Part shown: piece by piece, positions 11,009 through 21,915 of the stretch
Position numbering within the stretch: position 1 is the first letter of the stretch
How the letters are laid out: the number at the start of each line of letters is the position of its first letter
From: Ectobius pallidus
Lineage: Eukaryota; Arthropoda; Insecta; Blattodea; Ectobiidae
Assembly (NCBI GenBank): GCA_964059195.1
Contig: CAXKWD010000011.1
Coordinates: forward strand, 15,598,978 to 15,662,977
Direction: 5' to 3'
DNA: 64,000 nucleotides
Program-made: the position numbers and the translations under genes
The notes under the pieces: generated by a model
Told to the model about the DNA's origin: nothing
Seen by the model: only the letters and a program-made list of their open reading frames with translations
Databases searched by the model: none

Positions 11009-11350
11009 GGTATTTGTTTAGGACCGCCGGCGTGGCCTTGTGGTTAGCGTCGCTGACTACAAATCCGTCGGCCCGGGTTCGATCCCCGGTACCTCCTCCG
11101 ATTTTTCTGAGATAGGGAGGTCTGGCAGGGGTGCACTCAGCCTCGTGATTCCAATTGAGGAGCTACTTGATGGAGAAGTAGCTGCTCCGGTCATGAAAAC
11201 CACCATTAACGGCCGTGGGTGTCGGCATGCTGACCACATGCCCCCCAATCCTGCCATCTGCCTATGGTAGATGGCACAGCGGCCGGGTGGTAGGCCAAAT
11301 CCCTCAAGAGATGTAGCGCCATGGAGTTTTTTAGTTTGGTACTTGTTTAG
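11009..11350 (+). mobile_element. SINE1, complete copy with 13-bp TSD
   Basis: Insert 11022-11337, flanked by GGTATTTGTTTAG (11009-11021) and GGTACTTGTTTAG (11338-11350), 12 of 13 identical. The head is tRNA-derived: A box in TGGCCTTGTGGTTAGCGTCG, B box GGTTCGATCCC. The body holds CCATCTGCCTATGGTAGATG and a 3' end GATGTAGCGCCATGGAGTTT with a TTTAG-type tail. Other copies lie at 44842, 57101 and 59202. Any open frame through it is incidental. Confidence 0.92.
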
Positions 11351-11486
11351 TCTCTCACCTTTTTTTCTCATTTCTTTATTTTAGTCATTTGTATTATATA
11401 TTATTCAAGTACTCATTGTTTGAATTTTTCCCTTGTATTTAATGTACGTTTCTTGTATCAGGTAGGCAATATCATTTCTTGTTTTC

Positions 11487-11595
<109 letters not shown>

Positions 11596-11603
11596 TATTT
11601 CAT

Positions 11604-11675
11604 GTTTTTGCCCTGGCTGAGTGGTAGAGAAGGTTTTATGGCCTTAACTTCGCCAGGTTAAATAAATAAATAAGA
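11604..11675 (+). repeat. Retroelement 3' tail fragment
   Basis: CCCTGGCTGAGTGGTAGAGA followed by TTATGGCCTTAACTTCGCCA and an AAATA tail. A related piece sits at about 60036-60082 (GCCTGGTTGAGTGGAAGAAA). The A-rich AAATA tail suggests a LINE or SINE 3' end. Both copies adjoin an ATT array. Confidence 0.6.
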
Positions 11676-11913
11676 TATTTACCAAACCTTGGAGAGTAAG
11701 GACATATTCTTGAAATCTTTATGCGGAAGTACCCTACAGTCCAGTTGTAAGATGGGCACTAATAACTGCACACAACTTTAAACAAAAAATATTTTTACTT
11801 ATATTTAAAAAATATACAGTTACATATATACAGGGTAGATATATAAGCAATCATGAACCACATATTATTGTCCCCGTTGGACACTACATGAGAACATTAT
11901 AGAAGAAAAATTC

Positions 11914-11986
11914 CTCCGGCACTGGGACTTGAACCCAGGACCTTTGGCTATTCGCGCCAATGCTCTACCAACTGAGCTAAGCCGGA
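11914..11986 (-). pseudogene. tRNA-like sequence, anticodon position GAA
   Basis: Canonical 73-nt cloverleaf: acceptor TCCGGCT/TGCCGGA (only the seventh pair fails), D-stem GCTC/GAGC, anticodon stem TTGGC/GCCAA, T-stem CTGGG/CCCAG. The anticodon loop GCGAATA places GAA (Phe) at 34-36, but position 33 is C and 37 is T, which argues against a working tRNA. A and B boxes are consensus, so Pol III transcription is possible (inference). Confidence 0.75.
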
Positions 11987-12329
11987 GCTCAATTCACAGC
12001 ACCAGATAGAACCTCTCTCCTATGACTAATTGCCCTAATGGTCTACCTCACAGACAGACAAGTTATGTCATATGCAGTACTGTGAGGCACACTAAGTAGT
12101 GATTTGTGTGACCGGGCTCCCACTGTTATAGTACAGTTAACATTCAAGATAGATATATAAGCAATCATGAACCACAGATTATTGTCCCCGTTGGACACTA
12201 CATGAGAACATTATCACTACTTAGTGTGCCTCACAGTACTGCATATGACATAACTTGTCTGTCTGTGAGGTAGACCATTAGGGCAATTAGTCATAGGAGA
12301 GAGATTCTATCTGGTGCTGTGAATTGAGC

Positions 12330-12402
12330 TCCGGCTTAGCTCAGTTGGTAGAGCATTGGCGCGAATAGCCAAAGGTCCTGGGTTCAAGTCCCAGTGCCGG
12401 AG
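12330..12402 (+). pseudogene. tRNA-like sequence, anticodon position GAA
   Basis: Identical in sequence to the copy at 11914-11986, on the opposite strand, inside plus unit 1. The same C33 and T37 anomalies are present. Confidence 0.75.
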
Positions 12403-12643
12403 GAATTTTTCTCCTATAATGTTCTCATGTAGTGTCCAACGGGGACAATAATCTGTGGTTCATGATTGCTTATATATCTATCTTGAATGTTAACTGTACT
12501 ATAACAGTGGGAGCCCGGTCACACAAATCACTACTTAGTGTGCCTCACAGTACTGCATATGACATAACTTGTCTGTCTGTGAGGTAGACCATTAGGGCAA
12601 TTAGTCATAGGAGAGAGGTTCTATCTGGTGCTGTGAATTGAGC

Positions 12644-12716
12644 TCCGGCTTAGCTCAGTTGGTAGAGCATTGGCGCGAATAGCCAAAGGTCCTGGGTTCA
12701 AGTCCCAGTGCCAGAG
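12644..12716 (+). pseudogene. tRNA-like sequence, anticodon position GAA
   Basis: Same as the copy at 12330 except for an acceptor-stem change (CCGGA to CCAGA), inside plus unit 2. Confidence 0.75.
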
Positions 12717-12745
12717 GAATTTTTCTCCTATAATGTTCTCATATA

Positions 12746-13257
12746 TACAGGGTGTCTAAAAAAATGTACTAACACTTTGAATGAGTATACAAACATTATT
12801 TATAAACATAGAAACAAGTTTAAAGGCTTGAATTACAGATGTACAGATTACAGATTACACTACCATCACCTCACCTCCACGCAGCTTACCCAAACACATG
12901 GATTGGACGAAGGGATAGCATTGAATACCCTGCGCGTTCCCCAGACCTCACACCAATGGACTTCTTTTTATGGGGATAACTCAAGGACAGAGTTTATCAC
13001 CCAAAACCAAGAACAGTTGATGCATTGAAATTGGAAATTGAAAGACAATGTCGCGAAATTCCAAATGAACTGTATCGTGACGTTTGCGTTATCAGCTTTG
13101 TCTGGACATTGACGGTCATCAATTTGAACATTTGCGAACATGATTCTTTAATTACATGTTTCTTCTGTAATTCAAGCCTTTAAACTTGTCTCTATGTTCA
13201 TAAATAATGCTTTTATACTCATTCAAAGTGTTAGTACATTTTTTGAGACACCATGTA
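12746..13257. mobile_element. Mariner/IS630-type MITE with ~91-bp TIRs
   Basis: The element is 12748-13255 between TA dinucleotides. Left TIR 12748-12838 begins CAGGGTGTCTAAAAAAATGT; right TIR 13165-13255 reads, in complement, CATGGTGTCTCAAAAAATGT and matches the left arm to the end. The centre keeps a transposase fragment. It is inserted at the truncated end of the last tRNA-bearing unit, and a TATG array begins exactly at its right end. Confidence 0.9.
12896..13142 (+). pseudogene. Mariner/IS630-type transposase fragment
   Basis: Translation from 12896 gives TWIGRRDSIEYPARSPDLTP followed by MDFFLWG, then a stop at 12977-12979. It resumes as LKDRVYHPKPRTVDALKLEI and REIPNELYRDVC; a frameshift follows, after which GHQFEHL is readable in another frame. 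The WIGRR...SPDLTP.DFFLWG block surrounds a conserved catalytic Asp in this transposase superfamily. About a quarter of a normal transposase remains. Confidence 0.88.
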
Positions 13258-13402
13258 TGTATGTATGTATGTATGTATGTATGTATGTATGTATGTATGT
13301 ATGTATGTATGTATGTATGTATGTATGTATGTATGTATGTATGTATGTATGTATGTATGTATGTATGTATGTATGTATGTGTATATATATATATATATAT
13401 CT
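13254..13402. repeat. (TATG)n then (TA)n microsatellite
   Basis: About 31 TATG units followed by GTATATATATAT. It begins in the last bases of the MITE TIR. Confidence 0.96.
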
Positions 13403-13756
13403 TAAGCTAGAATAATTTACAGTATAAATTGTTACAACCAAAATCGCAATCTAAATAGTTAATATAAATTTTCCTATTGGTTGATAGAAACGAGGAGAGG
13501 GGTCTTTAGGAATCTGAAAATACTCTATAATTTGCGAATGAGGAGTCACTTCACAACCAGCGAGTTGTTTACGTTAAGCCAGTAGCTCGTGTTGGTAAAT
13601 ACGGAGTTTTCATGGCAGCGACATCACAAGTCGGCTCGCTGTGTTGCGTATGATAACGAGTAAACACCACTTATCAAGCGAGAATAATTCCCTTTAATCA
13701 ATAAGTTGTCATCTTAGAAGAAGAAATACTAAATACATTGTAAACATCACTAATAT
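13403..13756. other. Unassigned DNA
   Basis: No supportable feature. Confidence 0.35.
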
Positions 13757-14245
13757 AGCTAATGTGCGCGATTGGCTGCACGCTTGCGTTCCAACCCAGC
13801 GGGGGCTCGATTCCCGGCAAGAACGGAATTTTTAATCAGACCCCGAGGTCTAGATTTAGGAGAGGTGGTGTACAGCTATTAATCACTATTCTGTCCGCCA
13901 TATGTACCTGGGTTCCATCCCAAACCTCTCCGCAGTGCGTATGACGTGAGGTAAATGTCACTGTTTATAGAGATTCGTCCGTTGGATGGGGACTTTAAGC
14001 CTGGCGGTCCCCCAACTGTCTTTCTACAAAAGTAGGCAAATGCATGCATCGGATTTCTCCTCCACCCTTCCTCATCTCACCATGATCACCCATACTCCAC
14101 ATTACACTAACAAAACACCACTACACACGCTTATCTCTTCACACCTTACACGTCTGAGAGTTATACACCACAATCGAATGTGGCCCACCCGAGTAGTGCA
14201 TAACTCGAAACGCTATCGACATCTATCCGTCTCAGGGTAGACCCC
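13757..14245 (+). mobile_element. SINE-like element with tRNA-like head (SINE5)
   Basis: The head has GATTGGCTGCACGCTTGCGT and a B-box-like GGGCTCGATTCCCGG. The body contains TACCTGGGTTCCATCCCAAA and a C-rich segment with many CAC words, ending near CTATCCGTCTCAGGGTAGAC. I found no TSD, so the boundaries are approximate. Confidence 0.55.
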
Positions 14246-14830
14246 AGATGCGTAATAAATAGAACTATGTATATATGTAAATAACAATGCAGAACGAACA
14301 CGCATTAATAAGGAATACATTTTGGGGCACACTGGAAATTTCTGCATATTGATTATTTCGCATTCTATTACAATGAGACCATGGCCATCATTATCTTGAA
14401 TACCGAAGCATATACACATAAGGTACATTATGTAATATTAAAACTCTTAGCTATGACCTTTACAGGAATTTCTGCGTAAGGCTTTGCTGGACGATCCGTG
14501 CAGGGGGGTCTTGTCTTATGGTGTTCGGGGAACTGAGCTCGAATCTCAGAGAGGCTGAAGCCATTTTCATAGTGGACGTGGTTGGGATTTTTCAGGTGTG
14601 TTCTCTGAGTTATCTTTTTCTCCGAATTTAATGCCACCAGCTCTCTTAACTCGCCTACATTCTTCTTTCTCTCGTTCATCAATATAATTTCACTTTAAAA
14701 TATCGTCCTTTGGAAAAACACATATGAAACTTCAAGTGAATAACAGGGCTGCATATGAATATCACACCCACATACCTAATGGGTACTGTTTAAGAGCAAT
14801 GTCGTCCCGTACATATCCCAAGACAGAAAA
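14246..14830. other. Unassigned DNA
   Basis: Open frames of 71-84 codons on the minus strand have no recognisable motif. Confidence 0.3.
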
Positions 14831-15782
<952 letters not shown>

Positions 15783-16783
15783 GTAATGAGTAGGGCCCGG
15801 ATTTTTATGTGCTAAAAAAATTAAAAATATTTATTTTTTATGTGCTAAAAATGTTAAAAAAATGTGCTAACATTTTAAAAATATGTGCTTAAAAAAAAAA
15901 ATTATGAGAAAAAACACCAGAATGTTCGTAACTTACTAGAACAAATTACATTGAAACTCGCCAACATCAGATGTAAAATGCTGACAGGAGTTGCAGTGCA
16001 CAACAAATGTCATTTCCAGATTATGGATCACAAATCCTTGTCTATTATCCGAGAATAATGCCTTATATTGAGAAAAGGAATGTTCTACATCACACGATGT
16101 TAACCTTGCATATTTGAAGAGGGGTAGATCACTAACACACACACACACAATCAATTCGATTATGTTTTGGCCTTCCAAAACTTGAGCGACTTTGCCACCA
16201 TTTTTCTCAATCATACCTTTAAATTTTGTTCTTAGAACTTCTATTTTCGAACCTGAGTTAGTGTTAAGTTGCCTTTCAACGTATTGTATTTCTTTAAGTG
16301 AATTACGCAATGTTGAGATTGGGTTCTGTTCTGTTCTTCCCTGATAATAACTCTCACTTCATTGCAAGTGAAGCATTTGTGTTGAATTCTTTCGAAATAC
16401 AAATTTTTGTTGTAAAATGTTAAAAGAGAATGAGGAAAAGTACTAAAATATTTATTTATGGAGAATATATCGAAAATATTTATTCACATAACTATTTTGT
16501 AAAACATGTGTTTTTATGTAAAATAAAATTTGGAATTTTCGGTTGTCGGACCTTGATATGAGCATCAGGGGGAAAAAATTACATAAAATATGTATTTATG
16601 GAGAAAATATCGAAAATATTTATTCACATAACTTTTTTTGTAAAATATGTGTTTTTATGTGAAATAAAATTTGGAATTTGCGTTCGCCGGACCTCGATTT
16701 GGATAGAACACTTTGTTTTAGGAATGTACGCATCAGGAAAAAAAAACATTTTTTTACATACAAATCCGGGCCCTAGTAATGAG
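15783..16783 (-). mobile_element. hAT element F (985 bp) carrying transposase relic
   Basis: Element 15791-16775. TIRs are TAGGGCCCGGATTTTTATGT (left) and TAGGGCCCGGATTTGTATGT (right, complemented). The perfect TSD GTAATGAG lies at 15783-15790 and 16776-16783. The left subterminal region repeats TGTGCTAAAA words. A tandem duplication of ~140 bp (16443-16582, 16583-16740) lies at the right, with TATTTATGGAGAA and ATCGAAAATATTTATTCACA in each copy. It is the only hAT copy here with recognisable coding sequence. Confidence 0.93.
15936..16325 (-). pseudogene. hAT transposase C-terminal (dimerisation) fragment
   Basis: The minus-strand frame reads ISTLRNSLKEIQYVERQLNT near its start. Later it has KFKGMIEKNGGKVAQVLEGQ and then LTSCDVEHSFSQYKALFSDN followed by RQGFVIHNLEM and VVHCNS. 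The S-x-DVE-x-SFS-x-YK...DNR pattern is the hAT C-terminal dimerisation signature, also found in transposase-derived CGGBP1-like proteins. No ATG starts the frame convincingly, and the BED finger and RNase-H core are missing. A CA dinucleotide run encodes an odd VCVCV stretch. It is a degraded remnant. Confidence 0.82.
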
Positions 16784-18027
16784 TATTAAGCCTTATGATT
16801 TTTTTCATCCTTCTGATCAGATATAAGCCTACTGGATTATGTTGAAGTGTGATCGTAATATATTAAAAGACAATACCACTGTCTTCGTGATAATTCAATT
16901 TGTGAACAATGCATAAGAGTACTTTCATGTGTCTGGACTTTATCGTGAACTGTATGCTATGCACATAACAAAGCTGTATTTCATTGTCTTTTGAGAGATA
17001 ATTTTATTTATGACCCTTGAATGAGCTTGCACTCAGAGATAGCGTGAATCTGAGAACATTAACCTGTCATCGATTCTACTCCTTAGTTTATTGACTCCTT
17101 GTTTATCTGAGAGGAAATTTACTTATCGAAAAGAATTGGCAAGGCTTCTTTATTAAAAGAGATGTCTTCAGAGCAAACTTGCATGGGAAGCAGTTGAATA
17201 CATCGATAAAAAAACAGAATCGAAGAGCGAAAACTGATTTATGTACGTTATCAGCTTATCCAGCTTGATATAACCTATATCACGGGTGGTCAACTGTGGC
17301 ACATTGTGCCACTGTGCGGTAGGGTAATGTCTCCCACTACAGTCGCCCTTGACGTCAGCAGAAAGCAGTTTCGACGTGACACTGAACATGAAGAACAGGT
17401 TTCATACGTCACAGCATGGGTGGGGTACTAAAACGTTTCCCCTCAGTTGCTCAGGTATGACCTATATCGTGCATGAATGCCGTTTTCAGCAGAGAACACT
17501 AGTTGTCAGTTTTTTAGGCCATTAGCCTGCATCTTCGATAGTGGTACCGGTACGAGTGGTGAGAGAAAACTAAATGGACAGAAGTTCCGTGTCAACGAAT
17601 TCTTATCTATACCACTGTCGCCCTTGGTGGTGGTGCAAATGAAAAAATAGAAATTCTACGTTAAAAAATTTTCTTTTCTTCCAGGCATTGGAGAAACGCG
17701 TGTCGGGGAAGAGCATTCATATGTTGGAGTTGAATTCAGAGTGGGAAGCCATCTTCCCCTTCCGCCAGTCATGACAGCCGTAGCCGCATAACTTAATCAG
17801 CGCGATGTGACTGACCTGAAGACTGGCGTATGAATGAATCATCACCTCTTCACATCACAATATTTCTATATAGATTAATCCATGCTACTACGAATTTCTC
17901 TGAGCAGGACCCAGTAGAAAAATATTTCACTGTAGGCCTACCTAAATGTGATGGCATATATCAGTAAAAGAATACCTACCAGTTAAAAATTCTGCTCACA
18001 TGGCCGATATAGCTGAAAAGTGTTGTA
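16784..18027. other. Unassigned DNA
   Basis: Includes a segment near 17285-17440 (GGGTGGTCAACTGTGGCACA) that resembles a decayed element end, with no partner found. No gene. Confidence 0.3.
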
Positions 18028-18205
18028 TTTAAGCTCATACAATAATATAAATAATAATTATTATTATTACTATTATTGTATGAGCTTAAACACATAATAA
18101 TTATTATTATTACTTATATTATTAATAATAATAATGACTTATATTATTAATAATAATGACTTATATTATTATTACTATTATTATTGTTATTATTATTATT
18201 ATCAT
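18028..18205. repeat. ATT/AAT-rich repeat with a 22-bp hairpin
   Basis: TTTAAGCTCATACAATAATA at 18028 is complemented by TATTATTGTATGAGCTTAAA ending near 18090. Simple ATT repeats continue to 18205. Confidence 0.8.
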
Positions 18206-18207
18206 TA

Positions 18208-18709
18208 TTATTGTTGTCTACCGATGTGGCTCACAGGATGCGTCCGATCCTCTCACGCAACGGGCCCGGGTTCGATTCCTGGTCGGGACAAGTTACCTAG
18301 GTGAGGTTTTTCCGGGGTTTTCCCTCACCTATGATATAAATGTCAGGTAACTTTAGGCCCTTGTGGTTCCCGGATATCATCTGGCCGTCATTATCATCTT
18401 CATCCACATCCTCGCCTTGTTCTGAGAGAGTGTGTGTGTGAATGGTGTGTCTCGTCCTATGTGTTCGTGTTGTCTCGGAGGTGGCCCCGGCATTGGGCTG
18501 ATCACTAATCCGGGGAGGCCCTCCATGTCCTTGTCTGGTCAAAAAAGTAGGTATGTGAAAAATGTATGTATGTGATCCAAAGATAATCCCTCTCCCGACA
18601 GGTTGCGGCCCTGTAAGGCCCGGGAGGCTTGGGTCGCTTAAATCCTAAAAAGGAAGAGTTAAAACTACGATTAAGAAAGAATGATTATTATTATTATTAT
18701 TTATTGTTG
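18208..18709 (+). mobile_element. SINE2, full-length copy
   Basis: Starts 18217 with TCTACCGATGTGGCTCACAG (A-box region) and has B box GGTTCGATTCC. The body includes TGAGGTTTTTCCGGGGTTTT, TCATCTGGCCGTCATTATCA and GGCCCTCCATGTCCTTGTCT. The 3' end is GGCTTGGGTCGCTTAAATCC with an ATT-rich tail. A candidate 9-bp TSD, TTATTGTTG, lies at 18208-18216 and 18701-18709; it is weakened by the simple-repeat context. A minus-strand copy is at 32797 and a truncated one at 7929. Confidence 0.9.
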
Positions 18710-18785
18710 CTATTATCAGTATTATTATTATTATTTATTATTGCTATTATCAGTATTATTATTGTTATTATTATTATTATTATAT
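18710..18785. repeat. ATT-type microsatellite
   Basis: ATT units with TGCTATTATCAGT interruptions that are themselves duplicated. Confidence 0.85.
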
Positions 18786-19257
18786 TACAATCTGGTCTCC
18801 AACCTGGGCCTCATCATGAAAATGTTCTTGATAGTACTCGATGAATGAACTCAGATATTTCCCCGTGCGCAACAGCATTCTCTTCTCGTAAGAGCTATAT
18901 TGTCATGTACAGATGTTATGCAATGTTAAAAGTCTGGCATTTGTACAAATAACAATAGTTCTAATGCAAACGACCTGTGTTATCTATAGCCAGCTTATCT
19001 TGCCTAGAGACAGGATTTCATCTCAGACCTCACGTAATCACATGTTTCGGATTAACTTTGACAACCAATGCTGACAAGCAATAACTATTAAGAAAACAAT
19101 TATTTTAAACAGATGACTTGACGATAAACTTGTTTTCCCACCAACAGACCATTCGGGGACAGGTAAGTTCTGATAACGTACTGAAGTTCAAGCTCAAAGG
19201 AAACTGTTGTGCAATAGCAGAATGTAAATAAGAAAGGATCTCTGTTGTTATTTATTA
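18786..19257. other. Unassigned DNA
   Basis: No supportable feature. Confidence 0.35.
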
Positions 19258-19816
19258 CTATATACTAGGGATGGGTTCTCGATATTTTCGATACCTCGAT
19301 ACTCTCGATACTTGTATGGTATCGGTATCGAGCGATACTTCAGAAAATTCGCTCGGTACTTTTTCGATACTTTGGTAAATCTGCAATTTAAGGAAATGCG
19401 GTATCTCTTTCTGCTTTTAGCAGTCTACTAAATATAGTAAATACTTCTATTTCTCCTTGAAATGGAGAAAACCACTCTGTGATTTTTGCCTAGTCATAAA
19501 TAAACACTTTCCGACTTTTAAAATCCAAACAGAAGAGATTCTTAACTGTTTCGTTTCCTGTCAAACGTTTAGTTTTAATGTAGAGTTTAAAAAATAATTA
19601 TAGGCTATTGATGATATTAAATTTTGTCCCATTAAATATGCACACTTAATTAATTTAGCTGGTATTACACAGTTCTCTCAACTTTTAATTTTTAATGTAT
19701 CTATTTATTGAAACTGGAAAAGTTGACGGTACGGAGTATCGAAGTATCGAGGAAAAAATCATGTATCGGTATCCAGTATCGAGAAAATCTGGTATCGACC
19801 TATCCCTACTATATAC
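19258..19816. mobile_element. hAT element A (543 bp), CGATAC-rich ends
   Basis: Element 19266-19808. Left end TAGGGATGGGTTCTCGATAT; right end in complement TAGGGATAGGTCGATACCAG. The perfect TSD CTATATAC is at 19258-19265 and 19809-19816. Both subterminal regions are packed with TCGATAC/GTATCGA words, a likely array of transposase-binding sites (inference). The right TSD overlaps the first bases of element B. Confidence 0.92.
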
Positions 19817-20452
19817 GGTTCGGATGTTTATGACCTAAAAAAGTGCAAAATATGACTGCAAATATGCCTTTAAAAATGACTAAATATGACCCTAAAATCC
19901 TAAATATGTGCTAATAAAAGTAACGTATTTTTAAAAAATTGTACAATTTAAAACATTAAAAGACACTAAATTCTTGCATCACATGAATCCAATCAGATAA
20001 TCCTTTTTAACAATTTTGCTGACTTACAGTTTTACTTGTAATTAACTATTTTTAAAGAATTTTCTCGCGTTTGGTCGTTTCATCAGCTCCAAATACTCGT
20101 AATATTTTGTAAACCTTGCGTGTCCTTACAAAATATGAACTGCATTAATTTTAAAATTAAAGTTACTATTAATTTGGCATAAATATTAAATAAATTTCAA
20201 ATTTAACTCGACCACATCGTACATACACTGTATAATTGTGCTCTTTTACAATATTTATAAATGAAATATGACGTTAAATTACAAATATGGCCAAAATATG
20301 ATCAAAACCACAAAAGACCAAAATATGACTTATATGCAAAATAAAAACGGTCTGATTAGGATAACAAGCGTGCAATTTGTGTTTAATTTGTATTTGTGGC
20401 GAGAATGGAGTTCAAGATAAAAATATGACACGCCATAAACATCCGAACCCTA
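19814..20452 (+). mobile_element. hAT-like element B (about 639 bp)
   Basis: Left end TACGGTTCGGATGTTTATGA, right end in complement TAGGGTTCGGATGTTTATGG. It is the same family as element C at 51552, in opposite orientation. They share GCGTGCAATT, TGTGTTTAATTTGTATTTG and the repeated AATATGACC words. The right subterminal palindrome is mutated (ATGACACGCCAT). I found no clear 8-bp TSD; the left boundary was disturbed by insertion of element A. Confidence 0.8.
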
Positions 20453-20763
20453 TTCATTATTATATTACAATATTAGGTTTTACACTGTGAATTAACCTTT
20501 TGTTATATATCCTTCCGCAATGTACCTGATGGTTCATTCACAACGAAAGTCAAACGCACACATGAACATAGACGTTAACACGAAACATTTAAACCTTTCA
20601 CGTTTGCACTACATTTAAGGAATGATCCTAATCCAGGAGGTACTCGTAATAGAGTCACAGAGCATATTTTTTTAAAAAGTTTTCTTGGTTATATGCCTGC
20701 GTTTGTGTATTTTTAACAACGCACAATTGCAAGAGCATATTTTAAATAGTAGTAAGTCAATAT
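20453..20763. other. Unassigned DNA
   Basis: No supportable feature. Confidence 0.35.
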
Positions 20764-20808
20764 GCTCCCCGCCGTGGATGAGTGGGTAGCGCGCTTGCCT
20801 TCCACCAG
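20764..20808 (+). repeat. tRNA-like SINE head fragment
   Basis: CCCCGCCGTGGATGAGTGGG then TAGCGCGCTTGCCTTCCACC: an A-box-bearing tRNA half, cut before the B box. Confidence 0.55.
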
Positions 20809-21744
20809 AAAACTAAAGTTTAGTTTTGTAAACGGTTTGCATGATAACTCAAAACGTATTTAAAATATGTTGTTGAAACTTTGCATGTTTGTATACTTCC
20901 CTTATGTCAACAACATGCATTAAAAACTTTGTAGTATGTACCTTTTTTAAATAGTTTGCATAAGAAATTTTGTGAAAATTGTTATATAACAGTTTGAAAA
21001 AAAAAATTTATTGAATTCATATCTTAAATATTTTAGTGTATGTTTCAAATATGTTTATTAAAAACATCTAAAAACTAGAATTGTATCAAAACTTAAATAT
21101 TTGAATTATTGGCTGCTTGGCTGAACAAAAAACTCTACAAATTTTAATAGTTATAATATATATATTTTTTTTTCAAAAACTTTTAATTTACTTAGGTAGT
21201 GTATATTATGAATTGATAAATTTCATGTTTGCCGAAGAGGAAGGATTATTTTAGACAGTATTTGCCTAATAACACACAACACACTGTGACACCGATAATA
21301 AAATAATATATATCTTTCCAATTATATATTTGGAGTGTCTTATATAGGATCTAAGTAAGATTTGTGTGTAAAGCATTAAAAAATAATTTAAAATATATGT
21401 ACAGTTTAAAATTAAATTTATCACAAATTACACACAGGTCTATGCTGTAAAACACTAAAATGTTATGTGAAATGAATTTCCCTATTTTTGGGAGTCTTCG
21501 CACCATACATATAATGATAGTGTCCAAATCTTCACAGGCGCAAAGTGCTCCTCTCTTGATTGTTATACGAAGTTCTTGCAGCATTCATTAGTTGATACTG
21601 TGTAAATGCCCAGTGAGTTGCGGTGTTGTTTTTATGTTGAAAATTCATTTCGGCGCAAATATTACTACGCCACCCACCCTCCATAAATACCCGCACCTCT
21701 CACCACAAACAGTTACTTCATAGTCATTCACTACAAGTTCCGGT
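20809..21744. other. Unassigned AT-rich DNA
   Basis: No supportable feature. Open frames of up to 77 codons only. Confidence 0.35.
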
Positions 21745-21915
21745 TTGCTGAAATGTTGTCCCGCAGGAGTTCTTTTACATGCCAGTAAATCTAGTGACAT
21801 GGGCCTGTCACATTTGTGCACACATAAATGTCATCGACCTGGACCGGGAACGAACCCGCAACCTTGGGCACAGAAAGCCTACGCGATACTAACTGCGCCA
21901 TCGATGCCGACTTTT
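21745..21915 (-). mobile_element. SINE4 copy
   Basis: On the minus strand the head reads GTCGGCATCGATGGCGCAGT (A box TGGCGCAGTTAGTA), then B box GGTTCGTTCCC. The body has CATTTATGTGTGCACAAATG and a TAGATTTACTGGCATGTAAA-type end. Related to the copy at 28600-28741. Confidence 0.75.

Larger units (their letters stand above)
11838..12742. repeat. 314-bp tRNA-bearing tandem repeat in head-to-head orientation
   Basis: Plus-oriented units start at 12215 and 12529 (CACTACTTAGTGTGCCTCAC), a 314-bp period. The second plus unit is cut at about 12742. From 12214 leftward to 11838 the same unit is read on the minus strand, also entering a second unit. Each unit holds a tRNA-like core with about 120 bp on either side. 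The unit copies are nearly identical, so amplification or gene conversion was recent. The junction of opposite orientations is at 12214/12215. Confidence 0.92.

Noticed and set aside
11914..12716. Functional tRNA-Phe(GAA) gene cluster
   Set aside because: C at position 33, T at 37 and a mismatched seventh acceptor pair. The copies are embedded in a repeat and vary at the anticodon elsewhere in the window.
12708..13028. 106-codon plus-strand frame
   Set aside because: Out of frame with the recognisable transposase fragment in the same MITE.
13194..13441. Repetitive Met-Tyr-Val-Cys and Thr-Tyr-Ile-His proteins
   Set aside because: Translation of the (TATG)n array in three frames.
17285..17440. 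hAT-like end GGGTGGTCAACTGTGGCACA
   Set aside because: No complementary partner or TSD could be found within several kilobases.
20453..20460. TSD for element B
   Set aside because: TTCATTAT does not match the sequence before the left end; the side was altered by insertion of element A.
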